A DNA stretch of 64,000 bases from Litchfieldella rifensis (GTDB taxonomy: Bacteria > Pseudomonadota > Gammaproteobacteria > Pseudomonadales > Halomonadaceae). Under the pieces are notes generated by a model that did not search any database, had not been told where the DNA came from, and saw only the letters and a program-made list of their open reading frames with translations. Within the stretch, counting starts at the first letter, position 1, and the number at the start of each line of letters is the position of its first letter. The translations under genes were made by a program, and so were the position numbers. Location of the stretch: NCBI RefSeq assembly GCF_042646605.1, contig NZ_JBHRUG010000027.1, positions 310,001 to 374,000 of the forward strand. Reading direction: 5' to 3'. This document shows, piece by piece, positions 16,895 to 26,572 of the stretch.

Positions 16895-18565
16895 TCAGGC
16901 AGCCTTGGGTTCGCTCATCAGCCCCTTGACGATCGCGTAGCAGGCGGCCAGCAGCACCAGGGTAAAGGGTAGGCCGGTAGTGATCACCGCCGTCTGCAGG
17001 GCCGTGAGGCCGCCACCCAACAGCAGGGCAATGGCGATGGCGCCTTCGATGGTGGCCCAGAACACGCGTTGGGGCTTGGGCGCATCCACCTTGCCACCGG
17101 CGGTGATGGAGTCGATCACCAGCGAGCCGGAATCCGAGGAGGTGATGAAGAACACCATCACCAGCACGATGGCCACGAAGGAGGTGATGGCCGTCAGTGG
17201 CAGCTGGCTGAGCATCTGGAAGAGCTGCAGCTCGAGGGCCGCTTCCCGGACGCCTTCGAAGCCCTGGTTGACGGCCTGGTCGATGGCGGAGCCGCCGAAG
17301 GAGGTCATCCACAGCACTGACACCACCGACGGCACCAGCAACACGGCGATCAGGAACTCGCGCACGCTGCGACCGCGTGAGACCCGGGCGATGAACATGC
17401 CGACGAAGGGCGACCAGGCGATCCACCAGGCCCAGTAGAAGGCCGTCCAGCCCTGAGTGAAGTTGGCGTCCTCACGCCCGAAGGGGTTGGACAGCGCCGG
17501 CAGGTTCACGGCGTAGGAGAGCAGGTTCTCGAAGAAGCCGGTGACGATCATCAGGGTGGGACCCACGAGGATCACGAACAGCAGCAGCAGGGCGGCGAGC
17601 ACCATGTTGAACTGCGACAGACGTTTCACCCCTTTGTCGACGCCGAGCACCACCGAGACCAGCGCCACGGCGGTAATGCCCATGATCAGCAGCACCATGG
17701 TGGTGTTGGTGTTGGGCACGCCGAACAGGTAGCCGAGCCCCGCCGTGGCCTGGGTGGCGCCCAGCCCCAGCGAGGTGGCCAGCCCGAACAGGGTGGCGAA
17801 CACCGCCAGGATATCGATGACATGCCCCGGCCAACCCCAGATACGCTCTCCCAGAATCGGGTAGAAGATCGAGCGCATGGTCAGCGGTAACCCCTTGTTG
17901 TAGGAGAACAGCGCCAGCGCCAGCGCCACCACGGCATAGATCCCCCAGGGGTGCAGGCCCCAGTGGAAGATGGTGGCGGCCATGCTCAGCGATATCGCGG
18001 CCTGCTCGTTACCGCCGGCGGCACCCAGCGGGGCCCAGTCGGTGCGTGCGCCGTTTTCCATACTGGTACCGCCAATGGCGGTGTCGAAGTGCGTGATTGG
18101 CTCGGAGACGCCGTAGAACATCAGGCCGATGCCCATGCCGGCGGCGAAGAGCATGGAGAACCAGCCCAGGTAGCTGAAGTCGGGCTTGGCATGCATGCCG
18201 CCGATCCGAACCTTCCCCAGGGGGGTGAAGATCAGCACGATGGAGAGGATCACGAAGATATTGGCCGAGAGCAGGAAGAACCACGACAGGTTTCCGGTCA
18301 GAAAACTGAACATGGCATCGAAGATGGGCTCGATCTCATCCTGCAGGGCTAGTGTGATGATCACGAAGAACAGGATCACCAGCGAGGAGAAGGTGAAGAC
18401 CTTGCCATGCAAGTCGACGTTGATCCCCAAGGGGCTGGCGGTGATATTGTCCTGGCCGATCACGTAGTCGGTATCGATGAGGTTCGCTGGCCCGTCAGGG
18501 GCCGGTATGCCCTCGGAGCCTGCGTTCTGCCCCTTGGCTGTTTGTTGAGAGGAATGATTTGCCAC
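16895..18565 (-). CDS. BCCT-family betaine/choline/carnitine transporter 1
   Basis: A 556-aa carrier with twelve predicted transmembrane helices. It has the BCCT signatures FAAGMGIGLMFYGVSEPITHF and the Trp-rich TAFYWAWWIAWSPFVGMFIARVSRGRSVREF. The Gly-rich GMGIG resembles Na+-coupled betaine carriers of the BetP type, so Na+-dependent glycine betaine uptake is likely, though substrate is inferred. The GTG start at 18565 has GGAG 8 bases upstream. The C-terminal tail after the last helix is short, unlike the long osmosensory tail of BetP, which may mean a catabolic role. Read convergently with the exonuclease gene, with its own terminator. Confidence 0.92.
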   Translation of the reverse strand: MANHSSQQTAKGQNAGSEGIPAPDGPANLIDTDYVIGQDNITASPLGINVDLHGKVFTFSSLVILFFVIITLALQDEIEPIFDAMFSFLTGNLSWFFLLSANIFVILSIVLIFTPLGKVRIGGMHAKPDFSYLGWFSMLFAAGMGIGLMFYGVSEPITHFDTAIGGTSMENGARTDWAPLGAAGGNEQAAISLSMAATIFHWGLHPWGIYAVVALALALFSYNKGLPLTMRSIFYPILGERIWGWPGHVIDILAVFATLFGLATSLGLGATQATAGLGYLFGVPNTNTTMVLLIMGITAVALVSVVLGVDKGVKRLSQFNMVLAALLLLFVILVGPTLMIVTGFFENLLSYAVNLPALSNPFGREDANFTQGWTAFYWAWWIAWSPFVGMFIARVSRGRSVREFLIAVLLVPSVVSVLWMTSFGGSAIDQAVNQGFEGVREAALELQLFQMLSQLPLTAITSFVAIVLVMVFFITSSDSGSLVIDSITAGGKVDAPKPQRVFWATIEGAIAIALLLGGGLTALQTAVITTGLPFTLVLLAACYAIVKGLMSEPKAA

Positions 18566-18757
18566 AGTGAAATCTCCGTCTGTGTGACTTCAGGTAACTG
18601 CATCGCTCGAGTCGGGTTGGATAAGTCTTCCGGGACTATGTTTTTTTCTCCATTCTTGCGTCTCCTTCAGCCTGCTGAATGCGATGAGTGGCCTCCGTAC
18701 CATAACGGAATGAGTCGTGGGTTTGTCCAACCAGTTTGGTAACTTAGTCACGACAAT

Positions 18758-18789
18758 GCCAGGGAAGCCTTGAACGGGCCGTCCCTGGC
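18758..18789 (-). terminator. Hairpin after the second BCCT gene
   Basis: Inverted repeat GCCAGGGA / TCCCTGGC separated by 16 bases, about 55 bp after the stop on the minus strand. The T-run is poor. The rest of the 277-bp gap (18566-18842) holds a T-rich stretch near 18640 and no gene. Confidence 0.5.
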
Positions 18790-18842
18790 AGAGTAGGCGA
18801 AACCGGTCGATATTGCCTACCGGCAGCGCGTGGATAGCAGCG

Positions 18843-20417
18843 TTAGGCGGCCGCGGTCAAGCGTAGTTGGCGATGTTCCTGATGCAACCCCTTGTAGAGG
18901 CTGAAGCACATTACCAGCAGTACCAGGGTGAAGGGCAGACCAGTGGTCACGGCGCCGGCCTGCAGTGCACTGAGTGCGGTGCTGCCGCCACCATACAGCA
19001 GTACCCCGGCGATCACGCCTTCCAGGGTGGCCCAGAACACGCGCTGGCTCTTGGGCGCATCGGTCTTGCCCCCGGCGGTGATATTGTCGATCACCAGAGA
19101 GCCGGAGTCCGACGAGGTGATGAAGAACACCAGCACCAGCACAATGGCCAGCGTCGAGGTCAGCATCGTCAGCGGCAGGTGTTCGAGCATCTGGAACATC
19201 GCCAGAGACACATCGCTGATGCCCTCGGATAGCGCTCCCACCTGGTTGGCAGCCTGGTCCAGGGCGGTGCCGCCGAAAGCGGTCATCCATATGATGGTCA
19301 CCACAGTGGGGACCACCAGCACGGCGGTGAGGAATTCGCGTACCGTGCGGCCACGTGAGACGCGGGCAATGAACATGCCGACGAACGGTGACCAGGAGAT
19401 CCACCAGGCCCAGTAGAAGACCGTCCAGCCGTGGTACCAGGTCTCATCGTCGCGGCCGATCCAGCTCGACAAGGGCACGATGTGCGACACGTAATCGACA
19501 GTGGTGGTCCACAAGCCGTTGAGGAACAGCAGGGTGGAACCGGTGAACACCACGAACAGCAGCAGTACCAGGGCGATTACCATGTTGATGTTGGAGAACA
19601 GCTTGACCCCGCCGTCGATGCCGCGCCACACCGAGAACAGCGCCACGGCGGTGACCACCACGATGATGGCGAGCTGGGTGCCGATGGTGTTGGGAACGTC
19701 GAACAGATAGGCCAGCCCGCCGGCCGCCTGGCTGGCGCCGAAGCCCAGCGAGGTGGCCAGGCCGAAGATGGTGGACAGCACAGCCACGATGTCGATGACA
19801 TGGCCGATCCAGCCGCGGGTGCGCTCACCAAGCACCGGGTAGAACGCCGAACGCAGGGTCAGCGGCAGTCCCTTGTTGTAGGCGAAGAAGGCCAATGACA
19901 GGCCCACCACACCGTAGATAGCCCAGGGGTGGAGCCCCCAGTGGAACATGGTCGCACCCATGGCGGCGCTGGCGCCTTCGGCCGTGCCGGCAGCGGCGTT
20001 CAATGGCGTGCCGTACCAGTCGGTGTAATAGGCCACCGGCTCGGCTACGCTCCAGAACATCAGGCCGATGCCCATACCGGCGGCGAACAGCATAGCGAAC
20101 CACGACACTCGTGAATACTCGGGGCGAGCGTCCTGGCCACCCAGGCGGATCTTGCCAAGGGGCAGGAAGATCAGTGTGATACAGAACACCACGAAAATAT
20201 TGCCGGCGATCATGAACAACCAGTCGAAATGCTCGATCGACCAACCGCGTGCGGCGACGAGTTGCTGGTTGGCGGCCTCCGGATAGACCAGCGCATAGAT
20301 GATGAATGCCAGGATGCAAATGGCGGAGAGTGGGAAGACGGGGTTGTGGAAGTCCAGCCCCATGACCTGTTTGTTGTCCTGGCCGAGTGCCAGGACCGGG
20401 TCGTCGTCGTACTTCAT
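18843..20417 (-). CDS. BCCT-family betaine/choline/carnitine transporter 2
   Basis: A 524-aa twelve-helix carrier, paralogous to the neighbour. It shows FAAGMGIGLMFWSVAEPVAYY and TVFYWAWWISWSPFVGMFIARVSRGRTVREF. Start at 20417 is supported by CGAGGG. The two carriers are separated by 277 bp with their own hairpins, so they are probably independent transcripts. They share long near-identical segments but have different N-termini and C-terminal tails. They may split osmoprotection and catabolism, or betaine and dimethylglycine; substrate preference cannot be decided here. Confidence 0.92.
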   Translation of the reverse strand: MKYDDDPVLALGQDNKQVMGLDFHNPVFPLSAICILAFIIYALVYPEAANQQLVAARGWSIEHFDWLFMIAGNIFVVFCITLIFLPLGKIRLGGQDARPEYSRVSWFAMLFAAGMGIGLMFWSVAEPVAYYTDWYGTPLNAAAGTAEGASAAMGATMFHWGLHPWAIYGVVGLSLAFFAYNKGLPLTLRSAFYPVLGERTRGWIGHVIDIVAVLSTIFGLATSLGFGASQAAGGLAYLFDVPNTIGTQLAIIVVVTAVALFSVWRGIDGGVKLFSNINMVIALVLLLFVVFTGSTLLFLNGLWTTTVDYVSHIVPLSSWIGRDDETWYHGWTVFYWAWWISWSPFVGMFIARVSRGRTVREFLTAVLVVPTVVTIIWMTAFGGTALDQAANQVGALSEGISDVSLAMFQMLEHLPLTMLTSTLAIVLVLVFFITSSDSGSLVIDNITAGGKTDAPKSQRVFWATLEGVIAGVLLYGGGSTALSALQAGAVTTGLPFTLVLLVMCFSLYKGLHQEHRQLRLTAAA

Positions 20418-20582
20418 GGGATGCCCTCGTTTGTTATTTTGAACCGAATCTTACTGACTGCGATGTCAGACGGATTCAGTCACGCATTCTTGTGGCATCC
20501 CGGCGCCAGTAGTGTCGTGAAAGCGACCCCGGCATGTCTGGCAGGATGCGGCGCGGTATGTTATTTGGGGCACCAAGACGAT

Positions 20583-20608
20583 TTGGGCCCACCGGCAGGC
20601 GGGCCCAA
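20583..20608 (-). terminator. Terminator hairpin after the PRC-barrel gene
   Basis: A perfect 8-bp stem TTGGGCCC / GGGCCCAA with a 10-base loop, 20 bp after the minus-strand stop; no long T-run. Confidence 0.6.
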
Positions 20609-20628
20609 TGGCAGGCGGCACAGGAGAA

Positions 20629-21156
20629 TCAATTGTCGCCGCCGATCTTCTCGTCAATGGTATCCGCGGCGCGCTGGGCGCCTTCACGGGTCTGCTGCCA
20701 GGCACTTTCGGCGCCTTCCCGAGTGGCTTCCCAGGCTTCGCGAGCGCGTTGCCGGGCTTCCTCCCACCAGCCAGCGTCATACTTCGGCATCTTCTCCAGT
20801 TCGCTCTTGGAGGCATCGACGATGACCCGATGTTCGACGTCGCCGCCATCCTGGGTAATGCTCTCCAGACGATAGTGCTCATTGTCGATGACGATATCGC
20901 GACCGCCAAGGCCGAGGGTGGCACCGCTCTCGACGACCACTGCCTGCACTTGCATGGCGTCGTCGAGGAGGATGTCTTCGATCTCGCCGATGGCGGTATT
21001 CGGATCGTTTGCCAGGTAGGCATCGGCATCGAGGATGGTATCGGCGGAATACAACCCTTGAGGTTCGGTGGCGGCTTGCTGGGCAAGCGCTTGTCCGGTG
21101 GTCACGAGGCTGGCCGCCATCAGGGCAACGGCGATCGAAAGCGTTGTCAGGCGCAT
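20629..21156 (-). CDS. Exported PRC-barrel domain protein
   Basis: A 175-aa protein with a Sec signal peptide (MRLTTLSIAVALMAASLVTTGQALA). It has a PRC-barrel domain (about residues 35-115: ILDADAYLANDPNTAIGEIEDILLD and RDIVIDNEHYRLESI). A charged helical tail rich in Trp, Arg and Glu follows (EEARQRAREAWEATREGAESAWQQTREGA), with an 11-residue near-repeat. The start at 21156 has a strong GGAGGTGA; the longer upstream frame is rejected. PRC-barrel proteins of this exported type often appear in stress or envelope contexts. The function is unknown. Divergent from the formate dehydrogenase operon across 252 bp. Confidence 0.85.
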   Translation of the reverse strand: MRLTTLSIAVALMAASLVTTGQALAQQAATEPQGLYSADTILDADAYLANDPNTAIGEIEDILLDDAMQVQAVVVESGATLGLGGRDIVIDNEHYRLESITQDGGDVEHRVIVDASKSELEKMPKYDAGWWEEARQRAREAWEATREGAESAWQQTREGAQRAADTIDEKIGGDN

Positions 21157-21386
21157 GTCGTCACCTCCATTTCCGACGGAAAAACACTTTCCCTGATCAA
21201 CGTAATGGACAGCGCTTGGAATTGTCAGAGGGGGTAGGTATTTTTTTGTTTCCTGAAGTATCCGCGCCCTCTGTCCGGGTAGCCGAGAGCGACGCACGCG
21301 TATCCTTTCTCGGCGTTCGCCAGGCGCTCGGGACCAGCACGATTGCCACCGATAAACGCTGGTGCCACCATGCGGGTATGTCATTA

Positions 21387-21396
21387 TCGATAACAA
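21387..21396 (+). promoter_or_regulatory. TCGATAACAA motif before the formate dehydrogenase operon
   Basis: Third copy of the leader 10-mer, 12 bp before the start codon. It overlaps a 10-bp palindrome TTATCGATAA. No clear Shine-Dalgarno separates it from the ATG at 21409, so it may affect translation of the first gene. Confidence 0.35.
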
Positions 21397-21408
21397 TGAG
21401 CACGTGCC

Positions 21409-23130
21409 ATGACCGTCCAGACCGTGACCCCTGCCCGTCGTCGCTTCCGGGGCAAGCCCCGTGGTCGTGACCTCGACCCTGCTGCCCTGGAAGAACTGCG
21501 TTCGCTGCTCGGTGACGAGCGCAAGGATCCTGAGTTGCGCCGCCGTGACCTGCTGATCGAACATCTGCATGGCATCCAGGACGCCCGTGGCCATCTGTCA
21601 CTGCGACACCTGCGGGCCCTGGCCGCCTATATGAACCTGCCGATGGCGGCGGTCTATGAAACCGCGACCTTCTACGCTCACTTCGACGTGATTCACGACG
21701 ACCAGACGCCGCCGCCGGCGACGACGATTCGCGTCTGCGACTCGTTGTCCTGCCAACTGGCCGGCGCCGCGGCGCTGAAGGCCGAGTTGGAGGCCGGTGT
21801 CGACCCGTCGAGGGTGCGCGTGCTGCGAGCACCCTGCATGGGGCGCTGCGAGATGGCACCGGTGGTCGAAGTGGGCCATCGCCACGTCAGTCATGCCAGC
21901 GTCGAAGCCGTCGAGGCGGTAGTGGATACCGGGCATTTCCATCCCGAGGCCATCGACTGGCAGCGTCTCGACGATTATCGCTGCGAAGGCGGGTATGAAC
22001 TGCTCGACCAGTGCCGTAACGGCCAGGTCTCGGTAGACGCGCTGATGAAGACACTCGAGGCCGCCAACCTGCGTGGCCTGGGCGGCGCCGGGTTCCCGAC
22101 CTTCAAGAAGTGGTACTTCGTACGCCAGGAACCCGGCCCGCGCTATTGCGCCATCAACGCCGACGAGGGCGAGCCGGGCACCTTCAAGGACCGCTATTAC
22201 CTGGAACGCGCCCCGCACCGTTTTCTCGAGGGGGCGCTGATCAGTGCCTGGGCGGTGGAGGCCGAAGCCCTCTATATCTACCTGCGCGACGAATACCCCG
22301 GCCTGCACCGGGTCTTGCATGAGGCCATCGCCGAGTTGGAGGCGGCCGGCCTGGTCGAGCCCGGCTATGTGGTGATGCGTCGCGGTGCCGGTGCCTATAT
22401 CTGCGGCGAAGAGTCGGCAATGATCGAGTCGCTGGAAGGCAAGCCCGGCAAGCCGCGTCATCGTCCCCCGTTCGTGGCCCAGAAGGGCCTGTTCGATCGC
22501 CCGACCCTGGTCAATAACGTCGAAACCGTCTACTGGATCCCGCTGATCTGGCAGCGTGGCGCCGAGTGGTTTGCCGGTCATGGCCGGCATGGCCGCAGCG
22601 GCCTGAGGAGCTTCTCGGTGTCGGGGCGCGTCAAGCGTCCCGGGGTCCATCTGGCTCCGGCCGGCATCACCATGAACGAGCTGCTCGACGAGTATTGCGG
22701 CGGCATGCAGGAGGGACATCGGCTGTTGGCCTACCTCCCCGGCGGGGCCTCCGGTGGCATCCTGCCGGCCTCCAAGGCCGACGTGCCGCTCGACTTCGAC
22801 ACCCTGCAGGAACATGGCTGTTTCATCGGCTCGGCGGCGGTGATCGTGGTCTCCGATCAGGACGACCTGCGCGCGGTGGCCACCAACCTGCTGGCGTTCT
22901 TCGCCGACGAGTCCTGTGGCCAGTGCACACCATGTCGTGTCGGCACCGAAAAGATGCTGACCCTGCTCGAGCGCGAAACCTGGGACGTAGAACAGCTGAC
23001 TCGCTTGTCACAAGTCATGATGGATGCCTCGATCTGTGGCCTCGGGCAGGCCGCGCCCAATCCGGTGCTAGGATTGCTCAAGGACTTTCGTGAGCCGCTT
23101 GCGGCGCAACACATCATCGTCAAAGGCTGA
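21409..23130 (+). CDS. fdsB: NAD-dependent formate dehydrogenase, fused NuoE/NuoF-type beta subunit
   Basis: A 573-aa diaphorase subunit in which a NuoE-like domain is fused to a NuoF-like domain. The NuoE part has the [2Fe-2S] ligands C110, C115, C143 and C147. The NuoF part has GLGGAGFPTFKKW, the NAD/FMN segment NADEGEPGTFKDRYYLE, GAGAYICGEESAMIES, and a [4Fe-4S] motif SCGQCTPC (about residue 503 on). It passes electrons from FdsA to NAD+. Two subunits (FdsG and FdsB) of Ralstonia-type enzymes are one protein here. fdsA follows 17 bp downstream. It completes the frmA-fghA route: formaldehyde to formate to CO2 with NADH gain. Confidence 0.92.
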   Translation: MTVQTVTPARRRFRGKPRGRDLDPAALEELRSLLGDERKDPELRRRDLLIEHLHGIQDARGHLSLRHLRALAAYMNLPMAAVYETATFYAHFDVIHDDQTPPPATTIRVCDSLSCQLAGAAALKAELEAGVDPSRVRVLRAPCMGRCEMAPVVEVGHRHVSHASVEAVEAVVDTGHFHPEAIDWQRLDDYRCEGGYELLDQCRNGQVSVDALMKTLEAANLRGLGGAGFPTFKKWYFVRQEPGPRYCAINADEGEPGTFKDRYYLERAPHRFLEGALISAWAVEAEALYIYLRDEYPGLHRVLHEAIAELEAAGLVEPGYVVMRRGAGAYICGEESAMIESLEGKPGKPRHRPPFVAQKGLFDRPTLVNNVETVYWIPLIWQRGAEWFAGHGRHGRSGLRSFSVSGRVKRPGVHLAPAGITMNELLDEYCGGMQEGHRLLAYLPGGASGGILPASKADVPLDFDTLQEHGCFIGSAAVIVVSDQDDLRAVATNLLAFFADESCGQCTPCRVGTEKMLTLLERETWDVEQLTRLSQVMMDASICGLGQAAPNPVLGLLKDFREPLAAQHIIVKG

Positions 23131-23147
23131 GGGGCGAGGAAACCGAC

Positions 23148-26015
23148 ATGAATACCGCATTATCCCCGGCCGCTTCCACGCAGGCCGAACCCTTCACCCT
23201 GACCCTGGACGGTACCGAGGTCAGCGCTTTTCCCGGCGAGACGCTATGGCAGGTGGCCAAGCGCGCGGGGGAAACCATTCCTCACCTGTGTTTCAAGGAC
23301 GCTCCCGGCTATCGCAGTGACGGCAACTGCCGTGCCTGCATGGTCGAAATCGAAGGCGAGCGAGTGCTGGCGGCGAGCTGCATACGCGAGGCCAAGCCCG
23401 GCATGGTAGTCAAGAGTGCCACTTCCGAGCGGGCGCGTACTTCCCGTGAAGGGGTGATGGAACTGTTGATTGCCGACCAACCCGAACGCGACGACAGCCC
23501 CGACCGCTCGAGCCACTTCTGGGCCATGGCCGACAAGCTGGCCATCGATGCCGCTGCGGTCCGCGAGTGGATGCCGTCGCGCGAGTCGCGGTCCGGGCCG
23601 ACCGTGCACCACGTGACGCCCCGCGAGGGCTCACTTGCTCACGACACCACCCATTCGGCGATGAACGTCAATCTCGACGCCTGCATCGAGTGCAACCTGT
23701 GCGTGCGCGCCTGTCGCGAAGTACAGGTCAACGACGTCATCGGTCTGGCCCATCGCGGGGCGGCCTCGAAGATCGTCTTCGACTTCGACGATCCCATGGG
23801 CGAGAGTACCTGCGTGGCCTGCGGCGAATGCGTCCAGGCCTGCCCGACCGGCGCCTTGATGCCGGCCACGCTGATCGACGACAAGGGCCGTGGCGACTCG
23901 AAGGTCGCCGACAAGACCGTCGACTCGGTATGCCCTTACTGCGGCGTGGGCTGTCAGCTCACCTATCACATCAAGGATGACGAGATCCTGTTCGTCGAGG
24001 GCCGCGACGGCCCGTCGAACCAGAACCGCCTATGCGTCAAGGGCCGTTTCGGCTTCGACTATCCGCGCCATCCGTCGCGCCTGACCGTGCCCCTGGTTCG
24101 TCGCGAAGGCGTGCCCAAAGGCCTCGATCCGGCGTTCGATCCGGCCAAACCGCTGAGCCACTTCCGCGAAGCGAACTGGGACGAGGCACTGGACCTGGCA
24201 GCCAAGGGGCTGGTCGAGCTGAAGGATGCCCACGGTCCCGATGCCCTGGCCGGTTTCGGCAGCGCCAAGTGCTCCAACGAGGAGGCGTGGCTGTTCCAGA
24301 AACTGGTGCGTACCGGCTTCGGCTCCAACCACGTCGACCACTGCACGCGGCTGTGCCATGCCAGCTCGGTCGCGGCGCTGATGGAATGCATCGGCTCCGG
24401 GGCGGTGACCGCCTCGTTCATGCAGGCACTGGAAGCGGACGTGGTGATCCTCACCGGCTGCAACCCGACGGTGAACCACCCGGTGGCAGCGACCTTCTTC
24501 AAGCAGGCCGCCAAGCGCGGGACGCGCCTGATCGTCATCGACCCCCGCGGGCAGGCGCTGGGCGCCTACGCGCACAAGGCGCTGCGCTTTACGCCGGGCA
24601 GCGACGTCTCGCTGTTCAACGCCATGTTGAACGTGATCGTCACCGAAGAGCTGTACGACCAGACCTATATCGATGCGCACACCGAAGGCTTCGAGGCGCT
24701 GAAGGAGCATGTGCGTGACCTGACACCCGAGGCGATGGCCGAGAGTTGCGGCGTCAGTGCCGAGGAGATCCGCGCGGTGGCGCGCGAGTACGCCAATGCC
24801 GACAAGGCGATGATCTTCTGGGGCATGGGCATCTCCCAGCATGTCCACGGCACCGACAACGCGCGTTGCCTGATCTCGCTGGCACTGGCGTGTGGCCAGA
24901 CGGGGCGTCCCGGCACCGGCCTGCATCCGCTGCGTGGCCAGAACAACGTCCAGGGGGCCTCGGATGCCGGTCTGATTCCCATGGTCATGCCCGATTACCA
25001 GCCGGTCTCCGATGCCCAGGTGCGGTCTGCCTTCGAAGAGCTGTGGAACACCAAGCTCGACGACAAGCCCGGCCTGACCGTGGTCGAGATCATGGAGGCC
25101 ATCAACGCCGGCACGATCAAGGGCATGTATATCCAGGGCGAGAACCCGGCCATGTCCGATCCCGACCTGGACCATGCGCGGGCCGCACTGGCCAAGCTCG
25201 AGCACCTGGTGGTGCAGGACCTGTTCGTCACCGAGACCGCGCAGTTCGCCGATGTGATCCTGCCGGCATCCGCGTGGCCGGAGAAGGATGGCACCGTGAC
25301 CAATACCAACCGCCAGGTGCAGATGGGCCGCCAGGCCATGCCGCTGCCCGGCGAGGCCAAGCCCGACTGGTGGATCATCCAGGAGATCGCCAAGCGCTTC
25401 GGCCTGCCCTGGAACTACCGGCACCCACGCGAGGTGTTTGCCGAGATGACCCACGGCATGCCGTCGCTCGATCACATCTCGTGGGAGCGCCTGGAGCGCG
25501 AAGACTCGGTGACCTATCCCTGCCCGGCCGACGACGCGCCCGGCGCCGACGTGGTGTTCTCGGACGCCTTCCCCACCGCCAGTGGCCGGGCGAAATTCTC
25601 GCCGACCCTGCCGTTGCCGCCCGATGAACCGATCGATGGTGACTATCCGACGGTGCTGACCACCGGACGTCAGCTCGAGCACTGGCATACCGGTTCGATG
25701 ACGCGTCGCGCCCGGGTGCTCGATGATCTGGAACCCGAAGCGGTGGCCAGCCTAGCGCCTAGTGAGCTGCGCCGGCTGGGCCTGGAGCCGGGCGATCCCG
25801 TGAGCATCACCACCCGCCGGGGGCAGATCACCTTGCGCACCCGCGCCGACTCGTTGATGCCGGAGGGGATGGTATTCGTGCCGTTCTGCTATGCCGAAGC
25901 GGCGGCGAATATCCTCACCAACCCGGCACTGGATCCGTACGGCAAGATCCCCGAGTTCAAGTACGCCGCCTGTCGCTTGACCAGGGCGGAAGCTCGCGAA
26001 GCCGTTACCCATTGA
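23148..26015 (+). CDS. fdsA: Formate dehydrogenase, molybdenum/tungsten catalytic alpha subunit
   Basis: A 955-aa soluble FDH. An N-terminal NuoG-like [2Fe-2S] domain (CFKDAPGYRSDGNCRACMVEIEG) is followed by ferredoxin-type clusters (CIECNLCVRACREV, CVACGECVQACPTG), the Mo-domain cluster CPYCGVGCQL, then the bis-MGD domain. The metal-ligand residue is a cysteine, Cys403 in CTRLCHASSVAAL; no in-frame UGA is needed, so it is not a selenoenzyme. The C-terminal molybdopterin-binding domain has LTTGRQLEHWHTGSMTRR. It oxidises formate to CO2 and passes electrons to FdsB. fdhD and molybdenum-cofactor genes are not in the window. Confidence 0.95.
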   Translation: MNTALSPAASTQAEPFTLTLDGTEVSAFPGETLWQVAKRAGETIPHLCFKDAPGYRSDGNCRACMVEIEGERVLAASCIREAKPGMVVKSATSERARTSREGVMELLIADQPERDDSPDRSSHFWAMADKLAIDAAAVREWMPSRESRSGPTVHHVTPREGSLAHDTTHSAMNVNLDACIECNLCVRACREVQVNDVIGLAHRGAASKIVFDFDDPMGESTCVACGECVQACPTGALMPATLIDDKGRGDSKVADKTVDSVCPYCGVGCQLTYHIKDDEILFVEGRDGPSNQNRLCVKGRFGFDYPRHPSRLTVPLVRREGVPKGLDPAFDPAKPLSHFREANWDEALDLAAKGLVELKDAHGPDALAGFGSAKCSNEEAWLFQKLVRTGFGSNHVDHCTRLCHASSVAALMECIGSGAVTASFMQALEADVVILTGCNPTVNHPVAATFFKQAAKRGTRLIVIDPRGQALGAYAHKALRFTPGSDVSLFNAMLNVIVTEELYDQTYIDAHTEGFEALKEHVRDLTPEAMAESCGVSAEEIRAVAREYANADKAMIFWGMGISQHVHGTDNARCLISLALACGQTGRPGTGLHPLRGQNNVQGASDAGLIPMVMPDYQPVSDAQVRSAFEELWNTKLDDKPGLTVVEIMEAINAGTIKGMYIQGENPAMSDPDLDHARAALAKLEHLVVQDLFVTETAQFADVILPASAWPEKDGTVTNTNRQVQMGRQAMPLPGEAKPDWWIIQEIAKRFGLPWNYRHPREVFAEMTHGMPSLDHISWERLEREDSVTYPCPADDAPGADVVFSDAFPTASGRAKFSPTLPLPPDEPIDGDYPTVLTTGRQLEHWHTGSMTRRARVLDDLEPEAVASLAPSELRRLGLEPGDPVSITTRRGQITLRTRADSLMPEGMVFVPFCYAEAAANILTNPALDPYGKIPEFKYAACRLTRAEAREAVTH

Positions 26016-26045
26016 AGAGGGGACTGTCATGAGGAGGGTGGGCAA

Positions 26046-26285
26046 ATGATGATCGTCGATTTGATCGATGGCGACGACTTCCGCAATCGCCTGGTGGCGC
26101 TGGGAATCCAGATTCCCGAGGGCGCCTGTCCCGAGACCTGTGCTCGCCTGGCGCTGCGCAAGCATGTGGAAGTGGGCGTCCTGGGGCTTCAAGATCTGGT
26201 GCGCGAGCTGATGCAGCACACCGACATCATGTTGCCCTCGGTCCGCGCCGCTATCGAGCGCTATTTGCTACCTGGCCTACGCTGA
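26046..26285 (+). CDS. Small conserved-looking protein downstream of fdsA
   Basis: A 79-aa acidic protein starting at ATG 26046 behind GGAGGG, 30 bp after the fdsA stop, so probably cotranscribed. It has two cysteines (EGACPETCARLAL, residues about 26-38) and a C-terminal amphipathic segment ending SVRAAIERYLLPGLR. It occupies the position of the delta subunit FdsD, but I do not see the FdsD signature (helix plus FWDPRMR-like tail), so I do not name it so. It could be a divergent FdsD or a formate dehydrogenase maturation helper. After it, 26286-26572 contains no gene that I can support. Confidence 0.6.
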   Translation: MMIVDLIDGDDFRNRLVALGIQIPEGACPETCARLALRKHVEVGVLGLQDLVRELMQHTDIMLPSVRAAIERYLLPGLR

Positions 26286-26572
26286 TTCCACGGGATTGCC
26301 TGCCTCGGTCAGGAATGACGCCCTGCTCGACGCCATGTCGGGTGGGGCGACTTCGTATGTGGCCTGCGGGCCATTGTGACCCATGTGTCATTTGGCGCCA
26401 CACCCGGAAGCCTTGGGCGGCATGGAAGCGGATGGATTTCGCTATGAGGATTGGCTATTATCTTGTTGATGTGTGGAGGTTTTAATAAAATTTTTGATGC
26501 TTGGCATGCCATCTGCTTGGATGGCTATGAAGAGCGAAGATGAAGAGCGAGCAGTCACCTGAGGAGGCAAGG

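Noticed and set aside
24354..24356. Selenocysteine in formate dehydrogenase
   Set aside because: The metal-ligand codon is TGC (Cys403), and the frame has no internal TGA.
26046..26285. Calling the small ORF fdsD
   Set aside because: Position fits, but the expected FdsD sequence features are not present; left as unnamed.
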